From the NCBI GenBank assembly GCA_900540425.1, contig UQFU01000056.1, positions 1 through 11,714 on the forward strand: 11,714 bases of DNA, given 5' to 3'. The position numbers and the translations under genes are program-made. Shown in pieces: positions 1-7,459 of the stretch (the stretch's first letter is position 1; each line of letters begins with the position of its first letter). The stretch comes from an uncultured Alphaproteobacteria bacterium. Lineage in GTDB: Bacteria > Pseudomonadota > Alphaproteobacteria > RF32 > CAG-239. Below the pieces are notes generated by a model. That model was not told the origin of the DNA, made no database searches, and worked only from the letters and a program-made list of their open reading frames with translations.

Positions 1-1150
1 AGACCGGCATCATCGCTTCGCGTCCGCCCATTGATTCTTCCATGGATTTAATCATTGGAATCATGGTGGCAACAAAAGGAATGTTGTCGATGGCGCTGGA
101 GACAAAAGCGGAGGCCCAGATAATCAGCATTGCGGTTTTTTCGACGCTGCCTTCGGTGAGTTCAACAAACTTGTGCCCGAGCAGAGCCAGTACGCCGGTT
201 TGTTCCAAGCCATAAACAATCATAAATAAGCCAGAGAAGAAAAAGATTGTGGTCCAGTCAACCAGTCCGAACACTTCTTCGACTTTATGATCGCGTTCGC
301 TGTGACTGCTGCCCAGCGTGTAGAGCAGGAGCAAAACCGCGGCGCCGGCCATGGCAATAGTGCCGTTGGCAATATGAAACCGTTCGGCATTGATGAATCC
401 GAAGATGACGATTGCCAGAACAAACAATGACTTGCCCAAAAGTTTCCAATCGGTAATACAGTCAATTTCATTGATTGCCATTACGGTTTTTTTGTTTTGT
501 TCCGTTGTTATCAGGCGGCGTCCCCAGATGAAATCAAAGGCTAAAAGAAGAACAATCATGGTAACGGTAACAACCGGAGCCAGCTCGTTTAAGAAGTCCA
601 TAAAAGAAAGGCCGAGGGACGAACCGATTAAAATATTCGGCGGGTCGCCGATAAGGGTGGCGGTTCCGCCGATGTTGGAGGCGAAAATCTCGACAATCAG
701 ATAAGGATAGGGGTTAATGTTGAGTTTGCGGGTGATTTGGAACGTAACCGGCGCAATCAGCAAAACGGTGGTGACATTGTCCAAAAAAGCGGAGAATACG
801 GCGGTTACGGCGGCCAAAACGACCAAAAGCCCCCGCGGGTTGGCGCGGACTTTTTTGGCACCCCAAACGGCAACGTATTGGAACATGCCCGATTTTTCAG
901 AAATGCCGACAATGGTCATCATACCGATTAACAAGGCCAGCGTGTTAAAGTCGACTCCTTGGAGAGCGGTTTCCTGGGTTAAAATGCCGGTAAAAATCAT
1001 GACGGCTGCGCCCAGCAAGGCAACGATAGCGCGGTTTACCTTTTCGGTAAACAACACCACATAAGAAATGATAACAATAGCGGTAGCGAGTATTTTGGCG
1101 TCCATTCCCCAAATTAACTCAGGAACCGCGGCTAAATCTGCTGCGTGCAT
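1..1150 (-). CDS. ArsB/NhaD-family ion transporter, copy 1 (3' end outside window)
   Basis: Integral membrane transporter of the ArsB/NhaD (COG1055, CitMHS-like) group, which includes Na+/H+ antiporters and arsenite permeases; the substrate cannot be told from sequence. Reading from the ATG at 1150, 383 codons are open to the left edge. By alignment with the adjacent paralog, the last 66 residues and the stop lie outside. The family's two half-repeat signatures appear as DNVTTVLL near residue 124 with GGTATLIGDPPNILIG near 161, and DNIPFVATMIP near 355. The chain is hydrophobic throughout, as expected for 10-12 membrane segments. A GGA-containing Shine-Dalgarno lies 8 bases before the ATG. 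The gene sits behind a terminator that ends copy 2, so it probably has its own promoter in the 69-base gap, but I see no convincing one. By-eye protein identity to copy 2 is roughly 80%. Confidence 0.9.
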   Translation of the reverse strand, partial: MHAADLAAVPELIWGMDAKILATAIVIISYVVLFTEKVNRAIVALLGAAVMIFTGILTQETALQGVDFNTLALLIGMMTIVGISEKSGMFQYVAVWGAKKVRANPRGLLVVLAAVTAVFSAFLDNVTTVLLIAPVTFQITRKLNINPYPYLIVEIFASNIGGTATLIGDPPNILIGSSLGLSFMDFLNELAPVVTVTMIVLLLAFDFIWGRRLITTEQNKKTVMAINEIDCITDWKLLGKSLFVLAIVIFGFINAERFHIANGTIAMAGAAVLLLLYTLGSSHSERDHKVEEVFGLVDWTTIFFFSGLFMIVYGLEQTGVLALLGHKFVELTEGSVEKTAMLIIWASAFVSSAIDNIPFVATMIPMIKSMEESMGGREAMMPV

Positions 1151-1181
1151 AATTGGTTTCCTTTTTTACTAATCCTTTTGC

Positions 1182-1198
1182 CTGTTGTACGCTAACAG
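1182..1198. promoter_or_regulatory. Inverted repeat CTGTT-N7-AACAG upstream of transporter copy 1
   Basis: A 5-bp perfect inverted repeat with a 7-base spacer lies 32 bases upstream of the start codon of copy 1, between the terminator of copy 2 and the ribosome binding site. Position and symmetry suit a repressor operator. A short repeat like this can arise by chance, no regulator gene is adjacent, and no matching site was seen upstream of copy 2. Confidence 0.2.
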
Positions 1199-1218
1199 CT
1201 TTTGCTTAAATCTTTGTT

Positions 1219-1247
1219 AAAAAAAAGAACTCTTTGCAGAGTTCTTT
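1219..1247 (-). terminator. Rho-independent terminator after transporter copy 2
   Basis: Read on the minus strand, a perfect 9-bp stem (AAAGAACTC with GAGTTCTTT, 6-base loop) is followed by a run of eight T. It begins 6 bases after the TAA stop of copy 2. It separates the two transporter copies into different transcription units, although read-through is possible. Confidence 0.85.
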
Positions 1248-1253
1248 GCTTGT

Positions 1254-2603
1254 TTACATAAAATGCCGGAGATGGAGGTATACCGCAGCAATTCCGACAG
1301 TTATCAGCATGGTCGGGATTGACCAGATGAGGAAGCCCAAAAAGCTGATCGGGTGTCCTTCACGCTGGGCCATGCCGGCGACAATGACATTGGCCGAGGC
1401 GCCAATCAGCGTTCCGTTTCCGCCGAAACAAGCCCCAAGCGACAGAGCCCACCAGACCGGCATCATCGCTTCGCGTCCGCCCATTGATTCTTCCATGGAT
1501 TTAATCATCGGAATCATGGTGGCAACGAAAGGAATGTTGTCAATGGCGGTAGAGACGAAGGCCGAAATCCAAATGACCAGCATAGCCGCTTTTTCAATAC
1601 TGCCGTCGGTGTATTCGATAAATTTGTTGCCCATAACCTGCAATACGCCGGCTTCTTCCAGCCCGTAGACAATGGCAAACAAGCCGGCAAAGAAAAAGAT
1701 CGTGGTCCAGTCGACCAAGCCGAAAGCCTCTTCTACCCGGTGTTCACGCTCGCTGTGCGACGTTCCGGCCGTGTAGAGCAGAAGCAGGACGGCGGCGCCG
1801 AACATGGCAATAGTGCCGTTGGCGATATGCAGGTGCTCGGCGGCAATAAAACCGCAGATAACCGCCCCAAGAACAAAGAGTGATTTATAGAGCAGCGTCC
1901 AATCGGTGATGGTGTCAATGGCTTTGATTTTCATGACGGCGGCTTTGCTTTTTTCGGTAGTTGTCAGGCGGCGTCCCCAGATAAAGTCAAAAACCAGAAT
2001 CAAAACAGCCATGGTGAAGGCAACGACCGGCGTCAGCTCATTTACAAAATCCATAAAAGACAGGTTGAGCGCGGAACCAATCAGAATATTCGGCGGGTCG
2101 CCGATGAGGGTGGCTGTTCCGCCGATGTTGGAGGCAAAAATCTCGACAATCAGGTAAGGGTAGGGGGTGATTTTGAGTTTGCGGGTAATCTGAAAAGTGA
2201 CCGGCACAACCAGCAAGACCGTGGTTACATTGTCGAGCAGAGCGGAAAAAACGGCGGTTACCAGAGCCAAGACGACCAAAAGCCCCCGCGGATTGGCCCG
2301 GACTTTTTGAGCCGCCCAGACGGCAACATATTGGAACATGCCCGATTTTTCAGAAATGCCGACGATGGTCATCATGCCGATAAGCAGCGCCAAAGTGTTA
2401 AAGTCAATGCCTTCCAGCGCTTTTTCCTGACTCAAAATGCCGGAAAAAATCATGACGGCGGCACCCAGCAGGGCGACAACGGCACGGTTTAGTTTCTCGG
2501 TGAAGAGGATAATATAGCTGACAATCAGGATGGCCGACGAAAGAATCATCGGGTCCATTCCGAAAATGACGTGAGAGGCATGAGCCAGATCTGCAGCCTG
2601 CAT
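1254..2603 (-). CDS. ArsB/NhaD-family ion transporter, copy 2
   Basis: Complete 449-residue membrane transporter of the ArsB/NhaD (COG1055) group, a usual length for the family. Members move Na+ against H+ or export arsenite across the inner membrane; the actual ion is not determinable here. The internal duplication typical of the family is clear: DNVTTV at 124-129 with GGTATLIGDPPNILIG at 161-176 in the first half, and DNIPFVATMIP at 355-365 with GGNGTLIGASANVIVAG at 394-410 in the second half. These glycine/asparagine-rich re-entrant segments and the paired Asp-Asn motifs are where ion-binding residues are expected. The AGAAAGGAG ribosome binding site at 2611-2619 is 7 bases from the ATG and supports this start. 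There is no arsR or arsC nearby, so a Na+/H+ role is somewhat more likely than arsenic resistance. Confidence 0.92.
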   Translation of the reverse strand: MQAADLAHASHVIFGMDPMILSSAILIVSYIILFTEKLNRAVVALLGAAVMIFSGILSQEKALEGIDFNTLALLIGMMTIVGISEKSGMFQYVAVWAAQKVRANPRGLLVVLALVTAVFSALLDNVTTVLLVVPVTFQITRKLKITPYPYLIVEIFASNIGGTATLIGDPPNILIGSALNLSFMDFVNELTPVVAFTMAVLILVFDFIWGRRLTTTEKSKAAVMKIKAIDTITDWTLLYKSLFVLGAVICGFIAAEHLHIANGTIAMFGAAVLLLLYTAGTSHSEREHRVEEAFGLVDWTTIFFFAGLFAIVYGLEEAGVLQVMGNKFIEYTDGSIEKAAMLVIWISAFVSTAIDNIPFVATMIPMIKSMEESMGGREAMMPVWWALSLGACFGGNGTLIGASANVIVAGMAQREGHPISFLGFLIWSIPTMLITVGIAAVYLHLRHFM

Positions 2604-2686
2604 CGGTGAACTCCTTTCTGATGATATAACATCCTAATCCTATTCGATAAATCTCAAGAATTAGTAAATATATAATCGGCAAAGTT

Positions 2687-3418
2687 CTATTTTTTACGGG
2701 GCTGCTTGAGATAATTTATAATGCCGTACAGAGTATTGAGTTCCTGTTCGGTAAGGCGGTTGCGGGAAAAAATGTTACGCAGGTTGCGCAGCATTCGCGG
2801 CCGCTTTTCGTCAATGCTGAAACTGTGGCAGTTGTCCAGTTCTTTTTCAAGGAATTCGTAAAAGTGCTGCAATTTTTGTTTATCGGCAATGACGGTGTCA
2901 TTGGTAATAAACTGTTCGGCGGGGGCGTCAATCTGCTGTTTGTAAAATTCGTATCCGACCAAAAGGACTGCCTGTGAGAGGTTGAGCGAACAATGCTTAG
3001 GGTTGAGAGGAATGTTGATGATGGCATCGCAAAAGCTGACGTCGTCATTCTCGAGTCCTGTGCGTTCAGGGCCGAACATTAAGCCGCATTTTTGTCCCCG
3101 CAGCAAGCCGGATGTCATTTCGGACGCTGCTTTTTCTGCGGTATAGACGGTTTTGGTCTGATGACGGTGGCGGGCAGTAGTTGCAAAAACCTGTTGCAGA
3201 TCGGCAATGGCTTCGGGAACGGAAGCATAGATTTTGGCCTGTTGCAGGATTTCTTCGGCGCCGGAGGAAGCGGAAACGGCTTTGGCTGAAAGATGGTTTT
3301 CGCGCGGGGCGACCAGGCGCAGGTCATATAAATTACAGTTCATCATGGCACGCGCGGCCATGCCGACATTTTCGGCAAGCTGCGGATGAACCAGAATAAT
3401 GCTGGGTGTGGTATTCAT
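2687..3418 (-). CDS. trmJ: TrmJ-type tRNA (cytidine/uridine-32)-2'-O-methyltransferase, SPOUT family
   Basis: Cytoplasmic SAM-dependent methyltransferase of the SpoU/TrmH branch of the SPOUT superfamily, most like TrmJ, which 2'-O-methylates position 32 in the tRNA anticodon loop. The 243-residue length fits TrmJ. The three trefoil-knot motifs are present in order: LVHPQLAENVGMAARAM at about 9-25 with the catalytic-type Asn/Arg, FGPERTGL at 115-122, and IPLNPKHCSLNLSQAV at about 136-151. The C-terminal region (about 185-240) is the helical extension found in TrmJ-type enzymes. It is the last gene of a three-gene unit, 18 bases after the preceding stop, with an AGGA ribosome binding site 7 bases before the ATG. 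The family call is secure. The exact target nucleotide is inferred from the family; other SpoU-type rRNA/tRNA methyltransferases are possible. Confidence 0.88.
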   Translation of the reverse strand: MNTTPSIILVHPQLAENVGMAARAMMNCNLYDLRLVAPRENHLSAKAVSASSGAEEILQQAKIYASVPEAIADLQQVFATTARHRHQTKTVYTAEKAASEMTSGLLRGQKCGLMFGPERTGLENDDVSFCDAIINIPLNPKHCSLNLSQAVLLVGYEFYKQQIDAPAEQFITNDTVIADKQKLQHFYEFLEKELDNCHSFSIDEKRPRMLRNLRNIFSRNRLTEQELNTLYGIINYLKQPRKK

Positions 3419-3436
3419 GTTTATTCCTGATTTTGT

Positions 3437-4030
3437 TTATTGTCCAAAGCGGCGGCGGACGGAGATATGTTTGACGCCATCGTCTTCTTCTTTAATTTTT
3501 TCTTCCGTGCCTTTGTTGGTTTCCGGAGCGGTTTCTGCAACCGTTTCTATGTTGTTTTCCGAAGTCTTATCCGCTTTTTCTTTATTTTCTTTTTCTTCTT
3601 CTTCGGTATTTTCCTGATTTTCTTCAGCGGTTTCTTCCTCGTCCTCCTGCGGTTGCAGCAAGTGTATAAAATCTTCGGGCTGGTTGTTTAAGTCCAAAAT
3701 ATTGATGATTTTGCCGCTGACGGCTTCCGGCGTGTCGGCGACCAGCGGATGTGGCTCGCTGGGGTTCATTGTTGTGGCGGAGGCGAGGAGGTTATTTTCT
3801 TTGAGAACCTGGTTTCTTTTGCTCCAGGTTGTTCGTGAACTGAATGCTCTGTTCAAGCCGGCCACTTCTGCCGGAACGGCTTTATGGAGCGTGTTTTTAA
3901 CATTGTTGCGCGGCGTGATGGCCATGGATACGGCTTCTTCCGGGGTCAAAAAAGGAAGCTCGCCGGCCTGAACGGCAAACGGCAGGACAACGGAGGAAAG
4001 CAATAAAAATCCGAAGCGGGCAGATTTCAT
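3437..4030 (-). CDS. Unrecognised exported protein with acidic Glu/Lys-rich C-terminal half
   Basis: 197 residues, family not recognised. Residues 1-22 form a classical Sec signal peptide (positive MKSAR, hydrophobic core, AVQA then G), so the protein is probably periplasmic or secreted. Residues 23-125 are mixed-composition and may fold (PFLTPEEAVSMAITPRNNVK near 26-45). From about 128 to 184 the chain is strongly low-complexity Glu/Lys/Asn/Thr and probably disordered. It ends with a basic tail, VRRRFGQ. The start is set by a GGAG site that overlaps the stop codon of the upstream gene (11-base gap), suggesting coupled translation. It lies between another exported protein and trmJ. No catalytic motif is visible and no function is assigned. 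Confidence 0.75.
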   Translation of the reverse strand: MKSARFGFLLLSSVVLPFAVQAGELPFLTPEEAVSMAITPRNNVKNTLHKAVPAEVAGLNRAFSSRTTWSKRNQVLKENNLLASATTMNPSEPHPLVADTPEAVSGKIINILDLNNQPEDFIHLLQPQEDEEETAEENQENTEEEEKENKEKADKTSENNIETVAETAPETNKGTEEKIKEEDDGVKHISVRRRFGQ

Positions 4031-4041
4031 GATAAGGTCTC

Positions 4042-4650
4042 CTAGTCGGTATTTAAGAGGTCGATGCTGTTAAACAGTAAGTTTTCGGTATCAAGCCCGG
4101 TGCTTTTTTCAAACAGCCCGATAAAAGCCGAAGATATGCCGGCAAACGGATCGCCGGTATGGTCGCCGTATACGACGCTGTCATAAGCGGCGCGGAGCTG
4201 TTCGGCATAGTTGCTGGGCAAATCTTTGATATTCTGGTCATAGCTGGACGGGATCTTGTATCCCAGATTACGCAGATGCTGCGTCATAATCAGCATATTA
4301 TGGCGGTTGACTTCGGGGGCAATCATTTCTTGTCCGTAGGCGGTTCCGTAGGTGGTGGCTTCCCCGACATAATTCAGGCCGCGGTCGTGCCGTCCGCTGC
4401 CGCGCCAGGTTTTTATGCCGCTGCGGTCGCGCGATCTGGCCCAAGGGTCGACGGGGAGAACTTCGCCGCCGGTTTGCCCGTTATTGTATTCCGGAATTTC
4501 GGGAGCTTGGGTCGAATCGTAGGTCGGTACATTTTCAAAATAACCATCGTTAGGATGCGGCGCCCAGGGATTGCTCGGCAGCTGTGCGGAAACGTTGCCG
4601 GCCAAACCGGCTGCCAGGCACAGCGACAGGCTCAATATTTTCTTGTCCAT
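4042..4650 (-). CDS. Unrecognised exported protein, first gene of trmJ operon
   Basis: 202 residues, family not recognised. Residues 1-22 look like a Sec signal peptide (MDKK, leucine-rich core, NVSA then Q), so export across the inner membrane is likely. The mature N-terminus is Pro/Asn/Tyr-rich and carries two similar short motifs, NPWAP near 27-31 and DPWAR near 68-72. A Gly/Tyr-rich stretch follows (about 84-108), then a more helical segment (about 115-160). No enzyme motif or lipobox is seen. A GGAGG ribosome binding site lies 5 bases before the ATG, and a near-consensus promoter lies just upstream. The next gene follows after 11 bases, so both exported proteins are probably made together. 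Confidence 0.75.
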   Translation of the reverse strand: MDKKILSLSLCLAAGLAGNVSAQLPSNPWAPHPNDGYFENVPTYDSTQAPEIPEYNNGQTGGEVLPVDPWARSRDRSGIKTWRGSGRHDRGLNYVGEATTYGTAYGQEMIAPEVNRHNMLIMTQHLRNLGYKIPSSYDQNIKDLPSNYAEQLRAAYDSVVYGDHTGDPFAGISSAFIGLFEKSTGLDTENLLFNSIDLLNTD

Positions 4651-4678
4651 GGTTGCCTCCTTTTACGTTGTTTTGTTC

Positions 4679-4706
4679 ATTATATCATATAATTATATTT
4701 TTTCAA
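4679..4706 (-). promoter_or_regulatory. Sigma-70-type promoter of the exported-protein/trmJ operon
   Basis: On the minus strand, TTGAAA (4701-4706), a 16-base spacer and a perfect TATAAT (4679-4684) lie in the 69-base gap between mnmA and the first exported-protein gene. Transcription should begin near 4672, about 20 bases before the start codon. The spacing and boxes are the same as in the ssrA promoter of this window. Confidence 0.75.
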
Positions 4707-4719
4707 AGTTACAAAAATG

Positions 4720-5814
4720 TTAATTGCCGAAACTATTTTTGGCAATGAAACCGCCGCCTAAAACCCGGGTTCCGTCATAAAAACAACATCCCTGTCCGGG
4801 AGCTACGCCGTAGAAACGGTCTTTGAGCCGAACTTCTGCCCGGTTTTCGGGTAAAAAGCGTACGACAGCCGGAACAAGGCTCTGCCGGGAGCGGAGTTTG
4901 ACTTGCAACTCCATTTCTGCGGGACGGTTTTCGCCCAGCCAGTTGACATTATTGACGAGGACATCGGTTTGCCCCAGGCTTTCGTGCGGGCCGACGATAA
5001 TTCGGTTATGGGCGGCATCAATGCCGACAACGTATAAAATCCCTTCGTTGCCACCGATGCCCAAGCCTTTGCGCTGTCCGACCGTATAATGAATCAGCCC
5101 TTTGTGGCTTCCTAAGATACGTCCGTCAACATGGAGGATTTTTCCCGGGAGCGAGGTTTGGGGCGAAAAGCGTTCGATTAATTCGGCATATTTGCCGTTT
5201 TCGACAAAGCAAATGTCTTGGCTGTCGGGTTTTTGAAAAACCGGTAGTCCGGCTTTGCGGACAATTTGGCGGGTTTGAGCCTTATTATAACCGGCCAGCG
5301 GGCAGCGCAGCATTTGCAGGTTTTCTTTGCTGACGGCAAACAGGAAGTAACTTTGGTCACGGGTCAAATCGGCGGCGCGGTGCAGTTCCACGCCATTGTC
5401 GCTCAAACGGATATCGGCATAATGCCCGGTTACGATAATATCGGCGCCGAGTTCCCGCGCTTTGTCTGCCAAAGCGCCGAGCTTGATGTGTTGGTTACAC
5501 AAAATGCAGGGCGAAGGGGTTTCTCCGGATAGGTAACCGCAAATAAAAGGTTTGACCACTCGGTCGGAAAATAAGGTTTTATAATCGAGATAATGGTGTT
5601 CAATGCCGAGTATGGCCGCTACGGTTCCGGCGTCTTTTATGCCGGACACGGCAGGAGCGTAAGGCGGTTGCAACAAATCCATCGTCAGTCCGAAGACCTG
5701 ATAACCTTCTTGCAACAGGAGGCAGGCGGCAGCCGTACTGTCAACACCGCCGGACATGGCGACGCAGACTTTTGTTTCCTGCGGGGATTTGTTCAGACCG
5801 AGTGAGTTAGGCAT
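4720..5814 (-). CDS. mnmA: tRNA-specific 2-thiouridylase MnmA
   Basis: ATP-dependent tRNA 2-thiouridylase, which puts sulfur on uridine-34 of Lys, Glu and Gln tRNAs using persulfide passed from cysteine via IscS-type desulfurases. The 364-residue length is typical. The PP-loop SGGVDS is at 21-26. The catalytic pair is present: the first cysteine in CILCN (Cys106) and the second in DSQDICF (Cys202), with the expected GHYAD segment at about 130-134 and the C-terminal beta-barrel region containing [10 protein letters not shown]. Its ATG lies inside the end of cysE (8-base overlap, ATGCCTAA), so the two are almost certainly cotranscribed and probably translationally coupled. No hairpin terminator follows, so some transcripts may continue into the next genes. 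Confidence 0.97.
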   Translation of the reverse strand: MPNSLGLNKSPQETKVCVAMSGGVDSTAAACLLLQEGYQVFGLTMDLLQPPYAPAVSGIKDAGTVAAILGIEHHYLDYKTLFSDRVVKPFICGYLSGETPSPCILCNQHIKLGALADKARELGADIIVTGHYADIRLSDNGVELHRAADLTRDQSYFLFAVSKENLQMLRCPLAGYNKAQTRQIVRKAGLPVFQKPDSQDICFVENGKYAELIERFSPQTSLPGKILHVDGRILGSHKGLIHYTVGQRKGLGIGGNEGILYVVGIDAAHNRIIVGPHESLGQTDVLVNNVNWLGENRPAEMELQVKLRSRQSLVPAVVRFLPENRAEVRLKDRFYGVAPGQGCCFYDGTRVLGGGFIAKNSFGN

Positions 5815-6475
5815 CTTTTTTAAGTTCTTTCATTTCCATACGCAGCTGCTCAAGTTCTTTGCGCAGGGCTTTGATTTCTTCTTCCATCGGGTCTGGGGTT
5901 TTGCTGTTGACGCCATAAGCGCAGAACCCGTTTTTGCTTTTGGCTGTCGGATGGGCGGGAACGCCGACGACAGTCGTATTGGGAGCAACATATTTGAGTA
6001 CGACGGCGTTGGAGCCGATTTTAACATCATGCCCGATGGTAATCGGTCCTAAAATCTGGGCACCGGAACCGATAATCACATTATCACCGATAGTGGGGTG
6101 GCGTTTGGCGGTGTTTTTGCCTTTGGCGCTGAAAGCCGAAGTGCCGCCGAGCGTTACGCCGTGATACATAGTTACGTTATTGCCGATTTCGGCGGTTTCG
6201 CCGATAACGACGCCGGCGCCGTGGTCAATAAAGAAGCCTTGTCCGATAACAGCGCCGGGGTGGATTTCAATCCCGGTCAAAAAGCGCGCGATCTGCGAAA
6301 GGACTCGGGAAAGCAGGCGGAAGTTTTTGCGCCACAGAAAGTGGTTGAACCGGTATAATATAATCGCATGGACGCCCGAAGAGCAGAGCAGCGCTTCGGT
6401 TCGGCTGCGGGTCGCGGGATCGCGGGCGATGACCGCATCGATGTCTTGCAGAATTATCTTGTAATTTGCCTTCAT
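5807..6475 (-). CDS. cysE: Serine O-acetyltransferase (cysteine biosynthesis)
   Basis: Cytoplasmic enzyme that acetylates L-serine with acetyl-CoA to O-acetylserine, the first step of cysteine synthesis. At 222 residues it is the short EpsC/CysE type without the long N-terminal domain of the enterobacterial enzyme. The left-handed beta-helix hexapeptide repeats run from about 70 to 175. The active-site signature [20 protein letters not shown] at 69-88 contains His85, and YHGVTLGG (104-111) and KRHPTIGD (124-131) follow as usual. The extreme C-terminus (about 197-222) is a charged heptad-like helix, [19 protein letters not shown], longer and more coiled-coil-like than typical. The ribosome binding site is poor (AGGGAA about 12 bases upstream). 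It is first in the pair cysE-mnmA and divergent from the hydrolase gene. Confidence 0.96.
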   Translation of the reverse strand: MKANYKIILQDIDAVIARDPATRSRTEALLCSSGVHAIILYRFNHFLWRKNFRLLSRVLSQIARFLTGIEIHPGAVIGQGFFIDHGAGVVIGETAEIGNNVTMYHGVTLGGTSAFSAKGKNTAKRHPTIGDNVIIGSGAQILGPITIGHDVKIGSNAVVLKYVAPNTTVVGVPAHPTAKSKNGFCAYGVNSKTPDPMEEEIKALRKELEQLRMEMKELKKDA

Positions 6476-6503
6476 TTTGTGTTATGTTCCCTAAAATTAA
6501 CAA

Positions 6504-6531
6504 TTTATATAAACTTTATCGTTAATATAAT
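6504..6531 (+). promoter_or_regulatory. Probable promoter of the alpha/beta hydrolase gene
   Basis: TTTATA (6504-6509), a 16-base spacer and a perfect TATAAT (6526-6531) lie in the 85-base divergent gap between cysE and the hydrolase. Transcription would start near 6538. The -35 box matches consensus at 4 of 6 positions. The cysE promoter must lie in the same gap on the other strand, but no convincing pair was found for it. Confidence 0.5.
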
Positions 6532-6560
6532 CCTTGGGTTACTAAATTTAGGTTAAAAAA

Positions 6561-7358
6561 ATGACAGAAGTTTTATTTAACGGGCATGCCGGCAGACTGG
6601 AAGGCCGCTATCATCAGAGTGAAAAGCCGGGAGCGCCGATTGCTTTGATTTTGCATCCGCATCCGCAATATGGCGGAACCATGAACAACAAAGTGGTTTA
6701 TACGCTGTTCAGCTGTTTTCAGAATTTGGGGTTTTCGGTGCTACGGTTTAACTTTCGCAGCGTGGGGCGTTCGCAAGGGCAGTTTGAAGACGGGCCGGGT
6801 GAGCTTTCCGACGCCACGGTGGCTTTGGACTGGCTGCAATCGGTTAATCCGGAGGCCAGACAATGCTGGATTGCCGGGTATTCCTTTGGGGCGTGGATCG
6901 GTTTGCAGCTTTTGATGCGCCGTCCGGATATTAATAATTTTATTGCGGTTTCGCCGCCGGCTAATGAAAAAGACTTTTCTTTTTTGGCGCCGTGTCCGAC
7001 TTCGGGGCTGATTATTCAGGGCGGAGCCGATGAGATTGTGACGCCGCCGAGCGTGGCAACAATGGCCAAGCGGCTCAATCAGCAGCGCAACGTCGATGTC
7101 GATTTTGCCCTGATTGAAGAGGGTGACCATATGTACAACAACCATTTGGTTGATTTGTATAAAATTGTCGGGCATTATGTAATTAATGCTATGAAAAAGA
7201 AGTCGCCGCAGAAAAAACGCCGCGGCCGCCGCAAGAAAAATGAAATGCTGGAGGATCAGGATCCGTTGCTGCTTCAGGACGAAACCAATGACGAGGTTTT
7301 GGACAACGAGGCTGGTGATTTTGATGATGAGGCCGATTATTCTGACGATGAAGAATAA
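6561..7358 (+). CDS. COG2945-type alpha/beta hydrolase with charged C-terminal tail
   Basis: 265-residue alpha/beta-fold hydrolase; the substrate is unknown, with ester or thioester hydrolysis the usual expectation. The family motif LHPHPQYGGTMNNKVV is at 31-46. The nucleophile elbow GYSFG is at 106-110 (Ser108), the acid is Asp157 in GGADEIVTP, and the base is His190 in EEGDHMYNN, so the triad is complete. The catalytic domain ends near residue 210. It is followed by a strongly basic stretch (MKKKSPQKKRRGRRKKN, about 211-227) and then about 37 residues dominated by Asp/Glu to the end, which is unusual for this family and probably disordered. There is no signal peptide, so it is cytoplasmic. 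The ribosome binding site is weak (TTAGG). It is a single-gene transcription unit bounded by a promoter and a terminator. Confidence 0.88.
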   Translation: MTEVLFNGHAGRLEGRYHQSEKPGAPIALILHPHPQYGGTMNNKVVYTLFSCFQNLGFSVLRFNFRSVGRSQGQFEDGPGELSDATVALDWLQSVNPEARQCWIAGYSFGAWIGLQLLMRRPDINNFIAVSPPANEKDFSFLAPCPTSGLIIQGGADEIVTPPSVATMAKRLNQQRNVDVDFALIEEGDHMYNNHLVDLYKIVGHYVINAMKKKSPQKKRRGRRKKNEMLEDQDPLLLQDETNDEVLDNEAGDFDDEADYSDDEE

Positions 7359-7377
7359 GCCGGAATTCTGTCGGCAG

Positions 7378-7410
7378 AAAGCTCCCGTTTCCAGAACGGG
7401 AGCTTTTCTT
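7378..7410 (+). terminator. Rho-independent terminator after the hydrolase
   Basis: A perfect 12-bp stem, AAAGCTCCCGTT with AACGGGAGCTTT, and a 5-base loop are followed by a T-rich tail (TTTTCTT). It starts 19 bases after the hydrolase stop. The minus-strand tail is weaker, so it mainly serves the plus strand. Confidence 0.9.
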
Positions 7411-7459
7411 ATGACTGCCGGCCGACAAGCTTGATTTTGATGTCTTTGTTATAATATTT

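Larger units (their letters stand above)
1..2603 (-). repeat. Tandem gene duplication (two collinear transporter paralogs)
   Basis: Base 1 aligns with base 1454 and start codon 1150 with start codon 2603, a constant offset of 1453 bases with no net insertion or deletion over 1150 bases. Most of the alignment is clearly diverged at synonymous sites and in the N-terminal 60 residues, so the duplication is old or the copies were acquired separately. The patch at 1-94 is nearly identical to 1454-1547. Confidence 0.9.

Noticed and set aside
3480-3660. T/C-rich plus-strand tract as a possible simple repeat
   Set aside because: It is the complement of Glu/Lys codons in the acidic tail of the exported protein and is not a regular repeat.
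4159-4692. 177-codon open frame on the plus strand
   Set aside because: Antisense to the exported-protein gene that has a signal peptide, strong ribosome binding site and promoter; the plus frame has none of these.
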